64,000 nt of DNA from Sepioteuthis lessoniana (taxonomy: Eukaryota > Mollusca > Cephalopoda > Myopsida > Loliginidae): assembly GCA_963585895.1 (NCBI GenBank), contig OY757915.1, positions 96,301,905 through 96,365,904 of the forward strand, read 5' to 3'. The notes below the pieces were generated by a model that was given only the letters and a program-made list of their open reading frames with translations, was not told where the DNA came from and made no database searches. How positions within the stretch are numbered: position 1 is the first letter of the stretch; every line of letters begins with the position of its first letter. The translations under genes were made by a program, and so were the position numbers. Below are positions 37,170 through 51,400 of this stretch, piece by piece.

Positions 37170-38050
37170 TTCAAAGTGCACTTAAAGAAATTAAAGTGAA
37201 ATTTGATATGAAGAATATAACACTGAAGCCAAATTTATCATTTAAAGAGGCAATGTCTTTAGGGGGGTTTAGTGTGTAATTTTAAACGGTAAGTTCCGCA
37301 GATTTTAAGTCCAAATACCGATTCAAAATGATAAAACAGACAACAAAGCTTTATAAAGGAATTTTATTCAAAAGATAGAAGATGTAATGATAAATTCCAG
37401 AAGGATGGAAAAGATAAAGCTTGGCAAATTTTAGTGTAATTTGCGGGACTTATCTGAGAGAGAGTGTCCGGAAAATAAAGTTCTTTAAATTTAAGTATTT
37501 TTTCATTTTTTTTTAGTTTCGTTGAAGAGTTTCAATTTTCATTTAATTTCGAGTGTAAAATTGTCTTTCGGCAGAATTCTCAGGTTGAATTTTATCTTTC
37601 ATTTGGTTTTAAGTGAGTATTTTTAGTTTTCATTTAATTTTAAGTGGGTCTTCTGTAAAGTTATCTTTTCAACAAAATTCTCGGGTTGAATTTTAGTCTT
37701 TTGTTTAACTCAGGTGAATTTCGGCCGAGTCGACTTTGGTTAACTTTCGTAGAATTTCAGTAAAATTGTCTTTAAGTTGACTTTAGTTGAATTTCAGTAA
37801 AGTTATCTTTAGGCTGACTTTTAGTTGAATTTCTTGGGAAGTTTCTTCCCTGTTTGGATACTTATCAGCTATTCAAGAAGCAAGTGACGAAACCTTTCTG
37901 CATGCTATTTTTTCCTGCTTTAACAGTCCGGCTTCCATGTTCGTACTAAGAGCTTAATAGTAATTATCAACAAATAGAGGGAGGTAGCTTTTTGCGCCGT
38001 ATCGTCTGGGATTACGACTGTCTTTTCAACTCGGAATAAAATTAAGTGCT
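37170..38050 (+). repeat. Dispersed repeat G, copy 2, truncated by the satellite
   Basis: It matches copy 1 (32850-33545, opposite strand) through ggggggtttagtgtgtaatt, ggtaagttccgcag, a long TTTC/AAGTG-rich body, atttcttgggaagtttcttc, ctattcaagaagcaagtgac, gaaacctttctg and cgtatcgtctgggatta. At 38041-38050 the shared sequence reads attaagtgct, and then the satellite monomer begins. Copy 1 continues with cacgtggtcgg at that point, so the satellite replaces the end of G. Confidence 0.6.
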
Positions 38051-39969
38051 ACTTATTTACTTCTCTTCATCTTGTATCACTTTTTATGTATTTTCTATAC
38101 ATCTGCATCTCTTTTATTTACTCCTCATCATTCTAGATCTTTTTTGTTTCATGTTTTATTTACTTCTCTTCATCTTGTATCACTTTTTATGTATTTTCTA
38201 TACTTCTGCATCCCTTTTATTTGCTCCTCATCATTCTAGATCTTTTTTTGTTTCATGTTTTATTTACTTCTCTTCATCTTGTATCACTTTTTATGTATTT
38301 TCTATACTTCTGCATCTCTTTTATTTGCTCCTCATCATTCTAGATCTTTTTTTGTTTAATGTTTTATTTACTTCTCTTCATCTTGTATCACTTTTTATGT
38401 ATTTTCTATACTTCTGCATCTCTTTTATTTGCTCCTCATCATTCTAGATCTTTTTTGTTTCATGTTTTATTTACTTCTCTTCATATTGTATCACTTTTTA
38501 TGTATTTTCTATACTTCTGCATCTCTTTTATTTACTCCTCATCATTCTAGATCTTTTTTTGTTTCATGTTTTATTTACTTCTCTTCATCTTGTATCACTT
38601 TTTATGTATTTTCTATACTTCTGCATCTTTTTTATTTGCTCCTCATCATTCTACATCTTTTTTGTTTAATGTTTTATTTACTTCTCTTCATCTTGTATCA
38701 CTTTTTATGTATTTTCTATACTTCTGCATCTCTTTTATTTGCTCCTCATCATTCTACATCTTTTTTTTTTCATGTTTTATTTACTTCTCTTCATCTTGTA
38801 TCAGTTTTTATGTATTTTCTATACTTCTGCATCTCTTTTATTTACTCCTCATCATTCTAGACCTTTTTTTGTTTCATGTTTTATTTACTTCTCTTCATAT
38901 TGTATCACTTTTTATGTATTTTCTATACTTCTGCATCTCTTTTATTTGCTCCTCATCATTCTACATCTTTTTTTGTTTCATGTTTTATTTACTTCTCTTC
39001 ATATTGTATCACTTTTTATGTATTTTCTATACTTCTGCATCTCTTTTATTTGCTCCTCATCATTCTAGATCTTTTTTTGTTTAATGTTTTATTTACTTCT
39101 CTTCATCTTGTATCACTTTTTATGTATTTTCTATACTTCTGCATCTCTTTTATTTGCTCCTCATCATTCTACATCTTTTTTGTTTCATGTTTTATTTACT
39201 TCTCTTCATATTGTATCACTTTTTATGTATTTTCTATACTTCTGCATCTCTTTTATTTGCTCCTCATCATTCTAGATCTTTTTTTGTTTCATGTTTTATT
39301 TACTTCTCTTCATCTTGTATCACTTTTTATGTATTTTCTTTACTTCTGCATCTCTTTTATTTGCTCCTCATCATTCTAGATCTTTTTTTGTTTCTTGTTT
39401 TATTTACTTCTCTTCATCTTGTATCACTTTTTATGTATTTTCTATACTTCTGCATCTCTTTTATTTGCTCCTCATCATTCTAGATCTTTTTTGTTTAATG
39501 TTTTATTTACTTCTCTTCATCTTGTATCACTTTTTATGTATTTTCTATACTTCTGCATCTCTTTTATTTACTCCTCATAATTCTAGATCTTTTTTTTTTC
39601 ATGTTTTATTTACTTCTCTTCATCTTGTATCACTTTTTATGTATTTTCTATACTTCTGCATCTCTTTTATTTGCTCCTCATCATTCTAGATCTTTTTTTG
39701 TTTCATGTTTTATTTACTTCTCTTCATCTTGTATCACTTTTTATGTATTTTCTATACTTCTGCATCTCTTTTATTTGCTCCTCATCATTCTAGATCTTTT
39801 TCGTTTCATGTTTTATTTACTTCTCTTCATCTTGTATCACTTTTTATGTATTTTCTATACTTCTGCATCTCTTTTATTTGCTCCTCATCATTCTAGATAT
39901 TTTTTTGTTTCATGTTTTATTTACTTCTCTTCATCTTGTATCACTTTTTATGTATTTTCTATACTTCTG

Positions 39970-42900
39970 CATCCATTTTATTTGCTCCTCATCATTCTAG
40001 ATCTTTTTTTGCTTAATATTTTTTTTACTTCTCTTCATCTTGTATCACTTTTTATCTATTTTCTATACTTCTGCATCTCTTTTATTTGCTCCGCATCATT
40101 CTAGATCTTTTTTTGTTTAATGTTTTATTTACTTCTCTTCATCTTGTATCACTTTTTATGTATTTTCTATACTTCTGCATCTCTTTTATTTGCTCCTCAT
40201 CATTCTACATCTTTTTTGTTTCATGTTTTATTTACTTCTCTTCATATTGTATCACTTTTTATGTATTTTCTATACTTCTGCATCTCTTTTATTTGCTCCT
40301 CATCATTCTACATCTTTTTTGTTTAATGTTTTATTTACTTCTCTTCATCTTGTATCACTTTTTATGCATTTTCTATACTTCTGCATCTCTTTTATTTGCT
40401 CCTCATCATTCTAGATCTTTTTTTGTTTCATGTTTTATTTACTTCTCTTCATCTTGTATCACTTTTTATGTATTTTCTATACTTCTGCATCTCTTTTATT
40501 TGCTCCTCATCATTCTAGATTTTTTTTTGTTTCATGTTTTATTTACTTCTCTTTATCTTGTATCACTTTTTATGTATTTTCTATACTTCTGCATCTCTTT
40601 TATTTGCTCCTCATCATTCTAGATCTTTTTTGTTTAATGTTTTATTTACTTCTCTTCATCTTGTATCACTTTTTATGTATTTTCTATACTTCTGCATCTC
40701 TTTTATTTACTCCTCATCATTCTAGATCTTTTTTTTTTCATGTTTTATTTACTTCTCTTCATCTTGTATCACTTTTTATGTATTTTCTATACTTCTGCAT
40801 CTCTTTTATTTACTCCTCATCATTCTAGATCTTTTTTTTTTTCATGTTTTATTTACTTCTCTTCATCTTGTATCACTTTTTATGTATTTTCTATACTTCT
40901 GCATCTCTTTTATTTGCTCCACATCATTCTAGATCTTTTTTTGTTTCATGTTTTATTTACTTCTCTTCATCTTGTATCACTTTTTATGTATTTTCTATAC
41001 TTCTGCATCTCTTTTATTTGCTCCTCATCATTCTAGATCTTTTTTTGTTTAATGTTTTATTTACTTCTCTTCATCTTGTATCACTTTTTATGTATTTTCT
41101 ATACTTCTGCATCTCTTTTATTTGCTCCTCATCATTCTAGATATTTTTTTGTTTCATGTTTTATTTACTTCTCTTCATCTTGTATCACTTTTTATGTATT
41201 TTCTATACTTCTGCATCTCTTTTATTTACTCCTCATCATTCTAGATCTTTTTTTGTTTCATGTTTTATTTACTTCTCTTCATATTGTATCACTTTTTATG
41301 TATTTTCTATACTTCTGCATCTCTTTTATTTGCTCCTCATCATTCTACATCTTTTTTGTTTAATGTTTTATTTACTTCTCTTCATCTTGTATCACTTTTT
41401 ATGCATTTTCTATACTTCTGCATCTCTTTTATTTGCTCCTCATCATTCTAGATCTTTTTTTGTTTCATGTTTTATTTACATCTCTTCATCTTGTATCACT
41501 TTTTATGTATTTTCTATACTTCTGCATCTCTTTTATTTGCTCCTCATCATTCTAGATTTTTTTTTGTTTCATGTTTTATTTACTTCTCTTTATCTTGTAT
41601 CACTTTTTATGTATTTTCTATACTTCTGCATCTCTTTTATTTGCTCCTCATCATTCTAGATCTTTTTTGTTTAATGTTTTATTTACTTCTCTTCATCTTG
41701 TATCACTTTTTATGTATTTTCTATACTTCTGCATCTCTTTTATTTACTCCTCATCATTCTAGATCTTTTTTTTTCATGTTTTATTTACTTCTCTTCATCT
41801 TGTATCACTTTTTATGTATTTTCTATACTTCTGCATCTCTTTTATTTGCTCCTCATCATTCTAGATCTTTTTTTGTTTCATGTTTTATTTACTTCTCTTC
41901 ATCTTGTATCACTTTTTATGTATTTTCTATACTTCTGCATCTCATTTATTTGCTCCTCATCATTCTAGATCTTTTTTTGTTTAATGTTTTATTTACTTCT
42001 CTTCATCTTGTATCACTTTTTATGTATTTTCTATACTTCTGCATCTCTTTTATTTGCTCCTCATCATTCTACATCTTTTTTGTTTCATGTTTTATTTACT
42101 TCTCTTCATCTTGTATCACTTTTTATGTATTTTCTATACTTCTGCATCTCTTTTATTTGCTCCTCATCATTCTACATCTTTTTTGTTTCATGTTTTATTT
42201 ACTTCTCTTCATATTGTATCACTTTTTATGTATTTTCTATACTTCTGCATCTCTTTTATTTGCTCCTCATCATTCTACATCTTTTTTGTTTCATGTTTTA
42301 TTTACTTCTCTTCATCTTGTATCACTTTTTATGCATTTTCTATACTTCTGCATCTCTTTTATCTGCTCCTCATCATTCTAGATCTTTTTTTGTTTCATGT
42401 TTTATTTACTTCTCTTCATCTTGTATCATTTTTTATGTATTTTCTATACTTCTGCATCTCTTTTATTTGCTCCTCATCATTCTACATTTTTTTTTGTTTC
42501 ATGTTTTATTTACTTCTCTTCATCTTGTATCACTTTTTATGTATTTTCTATACTTCTGCATCTCTTTTATTTGCTCCTCATCATTCTAGATCTTTTTTGT
42601 TTAATGTTTTATTTACTTCTCTTCATCTTGTATCACTTTTTATGTATTTTCTATACTTCTGCATCTCTTTTATTTACTCCTCATCATTCTAGATCTTTTT
42701 TTTTTTTCATGTTTTATTTACTTCTCTTCATCTTGTATCACTTTTTATGTATTTTCTATACTTCTGCATCTCTTTTATTTGCTCCACATCATTCTAGATC
42801 TTTTTTTGTTTCATGTTTTATTTACTTCTCTTCATCTTGTATCACTTTTTATGTATTTTCTATACTTCTGCATCTCTTTTATTTGCTCCTCATCATTCTA

Positions 42901-45900
42901 GATCTTTTTTTGTTTAATGTTTTATTTACTTCTCTTCATCTTGTATCACTTTTTATGTATTTTCTATACTTCTGCATCTCTTTTATTTGCTCCTCATCAT
43001 TCTAGATCTTTTTTTGTTTCATGTTTTATTTACTTCTCTTCATCTTGTATCACTTTTTATGTATTTTCTATACTTCTGCATCTCTTTTATTTACTCCTCA
43101 TCATTCTAGATCTTTTTTTGTTTCATGTTTTATTTACTTCTCTTCATATTGTATCACTTTTTATGTATTTTCTATACTTCTGCATCTCTTTTATTTGCTC
43201 CTCATCATTCTAGATCTTTTTTTGTTTAATATTTTATTTACTTCTCTTCATCTTGTATCACTTTTTATGTATTTTCTATACTTCTGCATCTCTTTTATTT
43301 ACTCCTCATCATTCTAGATCTTTTTTTTTTTCATGTTTTATTTACTTCTCTTCATCTTGTATCACTTTTTATGTATTTTCTATACTTCTGCATCTCTTTT
43401 ATTTGCTCCTCATCATTCTAGATCTTTTTTTGTTTCATGTTTTATTTACTTCTCTTCATCTTGTATCACTTTTTATGTATTTTCTATACTTCTGCATCTC
43501 ATTTATTTGCTCCTCATCATTCTAGATCTTTTTTTGTTTAATGTTTTATTTACTTCTCTTCATCTTGTATCACTTTTTATGTATTTTCTATACTTCTGCA
43601 TCTCTTTTATTTGCTCCTCATCATTCTACATCTTTTTTGTTTCATGTTTTATTTACTTCTCTTCATCTTGTATCACTTTTTATGTATTTTCTATACTTCT
43701 GCATCTCTTTTATTTGCTCCTCATCATTCTACATCTTTTTTGTTTCATGTTTTATTTACTTCTCTTCATATTGTATCACTTTTTATGTATTTTCTACACT
43801 TCTGCATCCCTTTTATTTGCTCCTCATCATTCTACATCTTTTTTGTTTCATGTTTTATTTACTTCTCTTCATCTTGTATCACTTTTTATGCATTTTCTAT
43901 ACTTCTGCATCTCTTTTATTTGCTCCTCATCATTCTAGATCTTTTTTTGTTTCATGTTTTATTTACTTCTCTTCATCTTGTATCACTTTTTATGTATTTT
44001 CTATACTTCTGCATCTCTTTTATTTGCTCCTCATCATTCTAGATTTTTTTTTGTTTCATGTTTTATTTACTTCTCTTCATCTTGTATCACTTTCTATGTA
44101 TTTTCTATACTTCTGCATCTCTTTTATTTGCTCCTCATCATTCTAGATCTTTTTTGTTTAATGTTTTATTTACTTCTCTTCATCTTGTATCACTTTTTAT
44201 GTATTTTCTATACTTCTGCATCTCTTTTATTTGCTCCTCATCATTCTAGATCTTTTTTTGTTTCATGTTTTATTTACTTCTCTTCATCTTGAATCACTTT
44301 TTATGTATTTTCTATACTTCTGCATCTCTTTTATTTGCTCCTCATCATTCTAGATCTTTTTTGTTTAATGTTTTATTTACTTCTCTTCATCTTGTATCAC
44401 TTTTTATGTATTTTCTATACTTCTGCATCTCTTTTATTTACTCCTCATTATTCTAGATCTTTTTTTTTTCATGTTTTATTTACTTCTCTTCATCTTGTAT
44501 CACTTTTTATGCATTTTCTATACTTCTGCATCTCTTTTATTTGCTCCTCATCATTCTAGATCTTTTTTTGTTTCATGTTTTATTTACTTCTCTTCATCTT
44601 GTATCACTTTTTATGTATTTTCTATACTTCTGCATCTCTTTTATTTGCTCCTCATCCATCTAGATATTTTTTTGTTTCATGTTTTATTTACTTCTCTTCA
44701 TCTTGTATCACTTTTTATGTATTTTCTATACTTCTGCATCCATTTTATTTGCTCCTCATCATTCTAGATCTTTTTTTGTTTAATATTTTATTTACTTCTC
44801 TTCACCTTGTATCACTTTTTATCTATTTTCTATACTTCTGCATCTCTTTTATTTGCTCCGCATCATTCTAGATCTTTTTTTGTTTAATGTTTTATTTACT
44901 TCTCTTCATCTTGTATCACTTTTTATGTATTTTCTATACTTCTGCATCTCTTTTATTTGCTCCTCATCATTCTACATCTTTTTTGTTTCATGTTTTATTT
45001 ACTTCTCTTCATCTTGTATCACTTTTTATGTATTTTCTATACTTCTGGATCTCTTTTATTTACTCCTCATCATTCTAGACCTTTTTTTGTTTCATGTTTT
45101 ATTTACTTCTCTTCATATTGTATCACTTTTTATGTATTTTCTATACTTCTGCATCTCTTTTATTTGCTCCTCATCATTCTAGATCTTTTTTTGTTTCATG
45201 TTTTATTTACTTCTCTTCATATTGTATCACTTTTTATGTATTTTCTATACTTCTGCATCTCTTTTATTTGCTCCTCATCATTCTACATCTTTTTTGGTTC
45301 ATGTTTTATTTACTTCTCTTCATATTGTATCACTTTTTATGTATTTTCTATACTTCTGCATCTCTTTTATTTGCTCCTCATCATTCTAGATATTTTTTTG
45401 TTTCATGTTTTATTTACTTCTCTACATCTTGTATCACTTTTTATGTATTTTCTATACTTCTGCATCCATTTTATTTGCTCCTCATCATTCTAGATCTTTT
45501 TTTGTTTAATATTTTTTTTACTTCTCTTCATCTTGTATCACTTTTTATGTATTTTCTATACTTCTGCATCTCTTTTATTTGCTCCGCATCATTCTAGATC
45601 TTTTTTTGTTTCATGTTTTATTTACTTCTCTTCATCTTGTATCACTTTTTATGTATTTTCTATACTTCTGCATCTCTTTTATTTGCTCCTCATCATTCTA
45701 GATCTTTTTTTGTTTCATGTTTTATTTACTTCTCTTCATCTTGTATCACTTTTTATGTATTTTCTATACTTCTGCATCTCTTTTATTTGCTCCTCATCAT
45801 TCTACATCTTTTTTGTTTCATGTTTTATTTACTTCTCTTCATATTGTATCACTTTTTATGTATTTTCTATACTTCTGCATCTCTTTTATTTGCTCCTCAT

Positions 45901-48900
45901 CATTCAAGATCTTTTTTTGTTTCATGTTTTATTTACTTCTCTTCATCTTGTATCACTTTTTATGTATTTTCTATACTTCTGCATCTCTTTTATTTGCTCC
46001 TGATCATTCTAGATCTTTTTTTGTTTCATGTTTTATTTACTTCTCTTCATCTTGTATCACTTTTTATGTATTTTCTATACTTCTGCATCTCTTTTATTTG
46101 CTCCTCATCATTCTAGATCTTTTTTTGTTTAATGTTTTATTTACTTCTCTTCATCTTGTATCACTTTTTATGTATTTTCTATACTTCTGCATCTCTTTTA
46201 TTTGCTCCTCATCATTCTAGATCTTTTTTTGTTTCATGTTTTATTTATTCTCTTCATCTTGTATCACTTTTTATGTATTTTCTATACTTCTGCATCTCTT
46301 TTATTTGCTCCTCATCATTCTAGATCTTTTTTTGTTTAATGTTTTATTTACTTCTCTTCATCTTGTATCACTTTTTATGTATTTTCTATACTTCTGCATC
46401 TCTTTTATTTGCTCCTCATCATTCTAGATCTTTTTTTGTTTCATGTTTTATTTACTTCTCTTCATCTTGTATCACTTTTTATGTATTTTCTATACTTCTG
46501 CATCTCTTTTATTTACTCTTCATCATTCTAGATCTTTTTTTGTTTCATGTTTTATTTACTTCTCTTCATCTTGTATCACTTTTTATGTATTTTCTATACT
46601 TCTGCATCTCTTTTATTTGCTCCTCATCATTCTAGATCTTTTTTTGTTTCATGTTTTATTTACTTCTCTTCATCTTGTATCACTTTTTATGTATTTTCTA
46701 TACTTTTGCATCTCTTTTATTTGCTCCTCATCATTCTAGATATTTTTTTGTTTCATGTTTTATTTACTTCTCTTCATCTTGTATCACTTTTTATGTATTT
46801 TCTATACTTCTACATCCATTTTATTTGCTCCTCATCATTCTAGATCTTTTTTTGTTTAATATTTTATTTATTTCTCTTCATCTTGTATCACTTTTTATGT
46901 ATTTTCTATACTTCTGCATCTCTTTTATTTGCTCCGCATCATTCTAGATCTTTTTTTGTTTAATGTTTTATTTACTTCTCTTCATCTTGTATCACTTTTT
47001 ATGTATTTTCTATACTTCTGCATCTCTTTTATTTGCTCCTCATCATTCTACATCTTTTTTGTTTCATGTTTTATTTACTTCTCTTCATCTTGTATCAGTT
47101 TTTATGTATTTTCTATACTTCTGCATCTCTTTTATTTACTCCTCATCATTCTAGACCTTTTTTTGTTTCATGTTTTATTTACTTCTCTTCATATTGTATC
47201 ACTTTTTATGTATTTTCTATACTTCTGCATCTCTTTTATTTGCTCCTCATCATTCTACATCTTTTTTTGTTTCATGTTTTATTTACTTCTCTTCATATTG
47301 TATCACTTTTTATGTATTTTCTATACTTCTGCATCTCTTTTATTTGCTCCTCATCATTCTAGATCTTTTTTTGTTTAATGTTTTATTTACTTCTCTTCAT
47401 CTTGTATCACTTTTTATGTATTTTCTATACTTCTGCATCTCTTTTATTTGCTCCTCATCATTCTAGACCTTTTTTTGTTTCATGTTTTATTTACTTCTCT
47501 TCATCTTGTATCACTTTTTATGTATTTTCTATACTTCTGCATCTCTTTTATTTGCTCCTCATCATTCTAGATCGTTTTTGTTTCATGTTTTATTTACTTC
47601 TCTTCATCTTGTATCACTTTTTATGTATTTTCTATACTTCTGCATCTCTTTTATTTGCTCCTCATCATTCTAGATCTTTTTTTGTTTCTTGTTTTATTTA
47701 CTTCTCTTCATCTTGTATCACTTTTTATGTATTTTCTATACTTCTGCATCTCTTTTATTTGCTCCTCATCATTCTAGATCTTTTTTGTTTAATGTTTTAT
47801 TTACTTCTCTTCATCTTGTATCACTTTTTATGTATTTTCTATACTTCTGCATCTCTTTTATTTACTCCTCATAATTCTAGATCTTTTTTTTTTTCATGTT
47901 TTATTTACTTCTCTTCATCTTGTATCACTTTTTATGCATTTTCTATACTTCTGCATCTCTTTTATTTGCTCCTCATCATTCTAGATCTTTTTTTGTTTCA
48001 TGTTTTATTTACTTCTCTTCATCTTGTATCACTTTTTATGTATTTTCTATACTTCTGCATCTCTTTTATTTGCTCCTCATCATTCTAGATTTTTTTTTGT
48101 TTCATGTTTTATTTACTTCTCTTCATCTTGTATCACTTTTTATGTATTTTCTATACTTCTGCATCTCTTTTATTTGCTCCTCATCATTCTAGATCTTTTT
48201 TGTTTAATGTTTTATTTACTTCTCTTCATCTTGTATCACTTTTTATGTATTTTCTATACTTCTGCATCTCTTTTATTTACTCCTCATCATTCTAGATCTT
48301 TTTTTTTTTCATGTTTTATTTACTTCTCTTCATCTTGTATCACTTTTTATGTATTTTCTATACTTCTGCATCTCTTTTATTTGCTCCTCATCATTCTAGA
48401 TCTTTTTTTGTTTCATGTTTTATTTACTTCTCTTCATCTTGTATCACTTTTTATGTATTTTCTATACTTCTGCATCTCTTTTATTTACTCCTCATCATTC
48501 TAGATCTTTTTTTGTTTCATGTTTTATTTACTTCTCTTCATCTTGTATCACTTTTTATGTATTTTCTATACTTCTGCATCTCTTTTATTTGCTCCTCATC
48601 ATTCTAGATATTTTTTTGTTTCATGTTTTATTTACTTCTCTTCATCTTGTATCACTTTTTATGCATTTTCTATACTTCTGCATCTCTTTTATTTGCTCCT
48701 CATCATTCTAGATCTTTTTTTGTTTCATGTTTTATTTACTTCTCTTCATCTTGTATCACTTTTTATGTATTTTCTATACTTCTGCATCTCTTTTATTTAC
48801 TCCTCATCATTCTAGATCTTTTTTTGTTTCATGTTTTATTTACTTCTCTTCATCTTGTATCACTTTTTATGTATTTTCTATACTTCTGCATCTCTTTTAT

Positions 48901-51400
48901 TTGCTCCTCATCATTCTAGATATTTTTTTGTTTAATGTTTTTTTTACTTCTCTTCATCTTGTATCACTTTTTATGTATTTTCTATACTTCTGCATCCATT
49001 TTATTTGCTCCTCATCATTCTAGATCTTTTTTTGTTTAATATTTCATTTACTTCTCTTCATCTTGTATCACTTTTTATCTATTTTCTATACTTCTGCATC
49101 TCTTTTATTTGCTCCGCATCATTCTAGATCTTTTTTTGTTTAATGTTTTATTTACTTCTCTTCATCTTGTATCACTTTTTATGTATTTTCTATACTTCTG
49201 CATCTCTTTTATTTGCTCCTCATCATTTTACATCTTTTTTGTTTCATGTTTTATTTACTTCTCTTCATCTTGTATCACTTTTTATGGATTTTCTATACTT
49301 CTGCATCTCTTTTATTTACTCCTCATCATTCTAGACCTTTTTTTGTTTCATGTTTTATTTACTTCTCTTCATATTGTATCACTTTTTACGTATTTTCTAT
49401 ACTTCTGCATCTCTTTTATTTGCTCCTCATCATTCTAGATCTTTTTTTGTTTCATGTTTTATTTACTTCTCTTCATATTGTATCACTTTTTATGTATTTT
49501 CTATACTTCTGCATCTCTTTTATTTGCTCCTCATCATTCTAGATCTTTTTTTGTTTAAAGTTTTATTTACTTCTCTTCATCTTGTATCACTTTTTATGTA
49601 TTTTCTATACTTCTGCATCTCTTTTATTTGCTCCTCATCATTCTACATCTTTTTTGTTTCATGTTTTATTTACTTCTCTTCATATTGTATCACTTTTTAT
49701 GTATTTTCTATACTTCTGCATCTCTTTTATTTGCTCCTCATCATTCTAGATCTTTTTTTGTTTCATGTTTTATTTACTTCTCTTCATCTGGTATCACTTT
49801 TTATGTATTTTCTATACTTCTGCATCTCTTTTATTTGCTCCTCATCATTCTAGATCTTTTTTGTTTAATGTTTTATTTACTTCTCTTCATCTTGTATCAC
49901 TTTTTATGTATTTTCTATACTTCTGCATCTCTTTTATTTACTCCTCATAATTCTAGATCTTTTTTTTTTCATGTTTTATTTACTTCCCTTCATCTTGTAT
50001 CACTTTTTATGTATTTTCTATACTTCTGCATCTCTTTTATTTGCTCCTCATCATTCTAGATCTTTTTTTGTTTAATGTTTTATTTACTTCTCTTCATATT
50101 GTATCACTTTTTATGTATTTTCTATACTTCTGCATCCATTTTATTTGCTCCTCATCATTCTAGATCTTTTTTTGTTTAATATTTTTTTTACTTCTCTTCA
50201 TCTTGTATCACTTTTTATCTATTTTCTATACTTCTGCATCTCTTTTATTTGCTCCGCATCATTCTAGATCTTTTTTTGTTTAATGTTTTATTTACTTCTC
50301 TTCATCTTGTATCACTTTTTATGTATTTTCTATACTTCTGCATCTCTTTTATTTGCTCCTCATCATTCTAGATCTTTTTTTGTTTCATGTTTTATTTACT
50401 TCTCTTCATCTTGTATCACTTTTTATGTATTTTCTATACTTCTGCATCTCTTTTATTTGCTCCTCATCATTCTACATCTTTTTTGTTTCATGTTTTATTT
50501 ACTTCTCTTCATATTGTATCACTTTTTATGTATTTTCTATACTTCTGCATCTCTTTTATTTGCTCCTCATCATTCTAGATCTTTTTTTGTTTCATGTTTT
50601 ATTTACTTCTCTTCATCTTGTATCACTTTTTATGTATTTTCTATACTTCTGCATCTCTTTTATTTGCTCCTCATCATTCTAGATCTTTTTTTGTTTCATG
50701 TTTTATTTACTTCTCTTCATCTTGTATCACTTTTTATGTATTTTCTATACTTCTGCATCTCTTTTATTTGCTCCTCATCATTCTAGATCTTTTTTTGTTT
50801 AATGTTTTATTTACTTCTCTTCATCTTGTATCACTTTTTATGTATTTTCTATACTTCTGCATCTCTTTTATTTGCTCCTCATCATTCTAGATCTTTTTTT
50901 GTTTCATGTTTTATTTACTTCTCTTCATCTTGTATCACTTTTTATGTATTTTCTATACTTCTGCATCTCTTTTATTTACTCCTCATCATTCTAGATCTTT
51001 TTTTGTTTCATGTTTTATTTACTTCTCTTCATATTGTATCACTTTTTATGTATTTTCTATACTTCTGCATCTCTTTTATTTGCTCCTCATCATTCTAGAT
51101 CTTTTTTTGTTTCATGTTTTATTTACTTCTCTTCATCTTGTATAACTTTTTATGTATTTTCTATACTTCTGCATCTCTTTTATTTGCTCCTCATCATTCT
51201 AGATATTTTTTTGTTTCATGTTTTATTTACTTCTCTTCATCTTGTATCACTTTTTATGTATTTTCTATACTTCTGCATCGCTTTTATTTGCTCCTCATCA
51301 TTCTAGATCTTTTTTTGTTTAATATTTTATTTACTTCTCTTCATCTTGTATCACTTTTTATCTATTTTCTATACTTCTGCATCTCTTTTATTTGCTCCGC
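39970..51400. repeat. Satellite zone with recurring multi-monomer blocks
   Basis: A rare variant, gctccgcatc instead of gctcctcatc, occurs at about 40088, 44855, 45581, 46931, 49111, 50251 and 51394. It is preceded one unit earlier by tttttatctattttc (in most cases) and by gcatccatttta two units earlier. The gaps equal 46, 7, 13, 21, 11 and 11 monomers. The whole signature block has therefore been copied several times. Confidence 0.8.
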
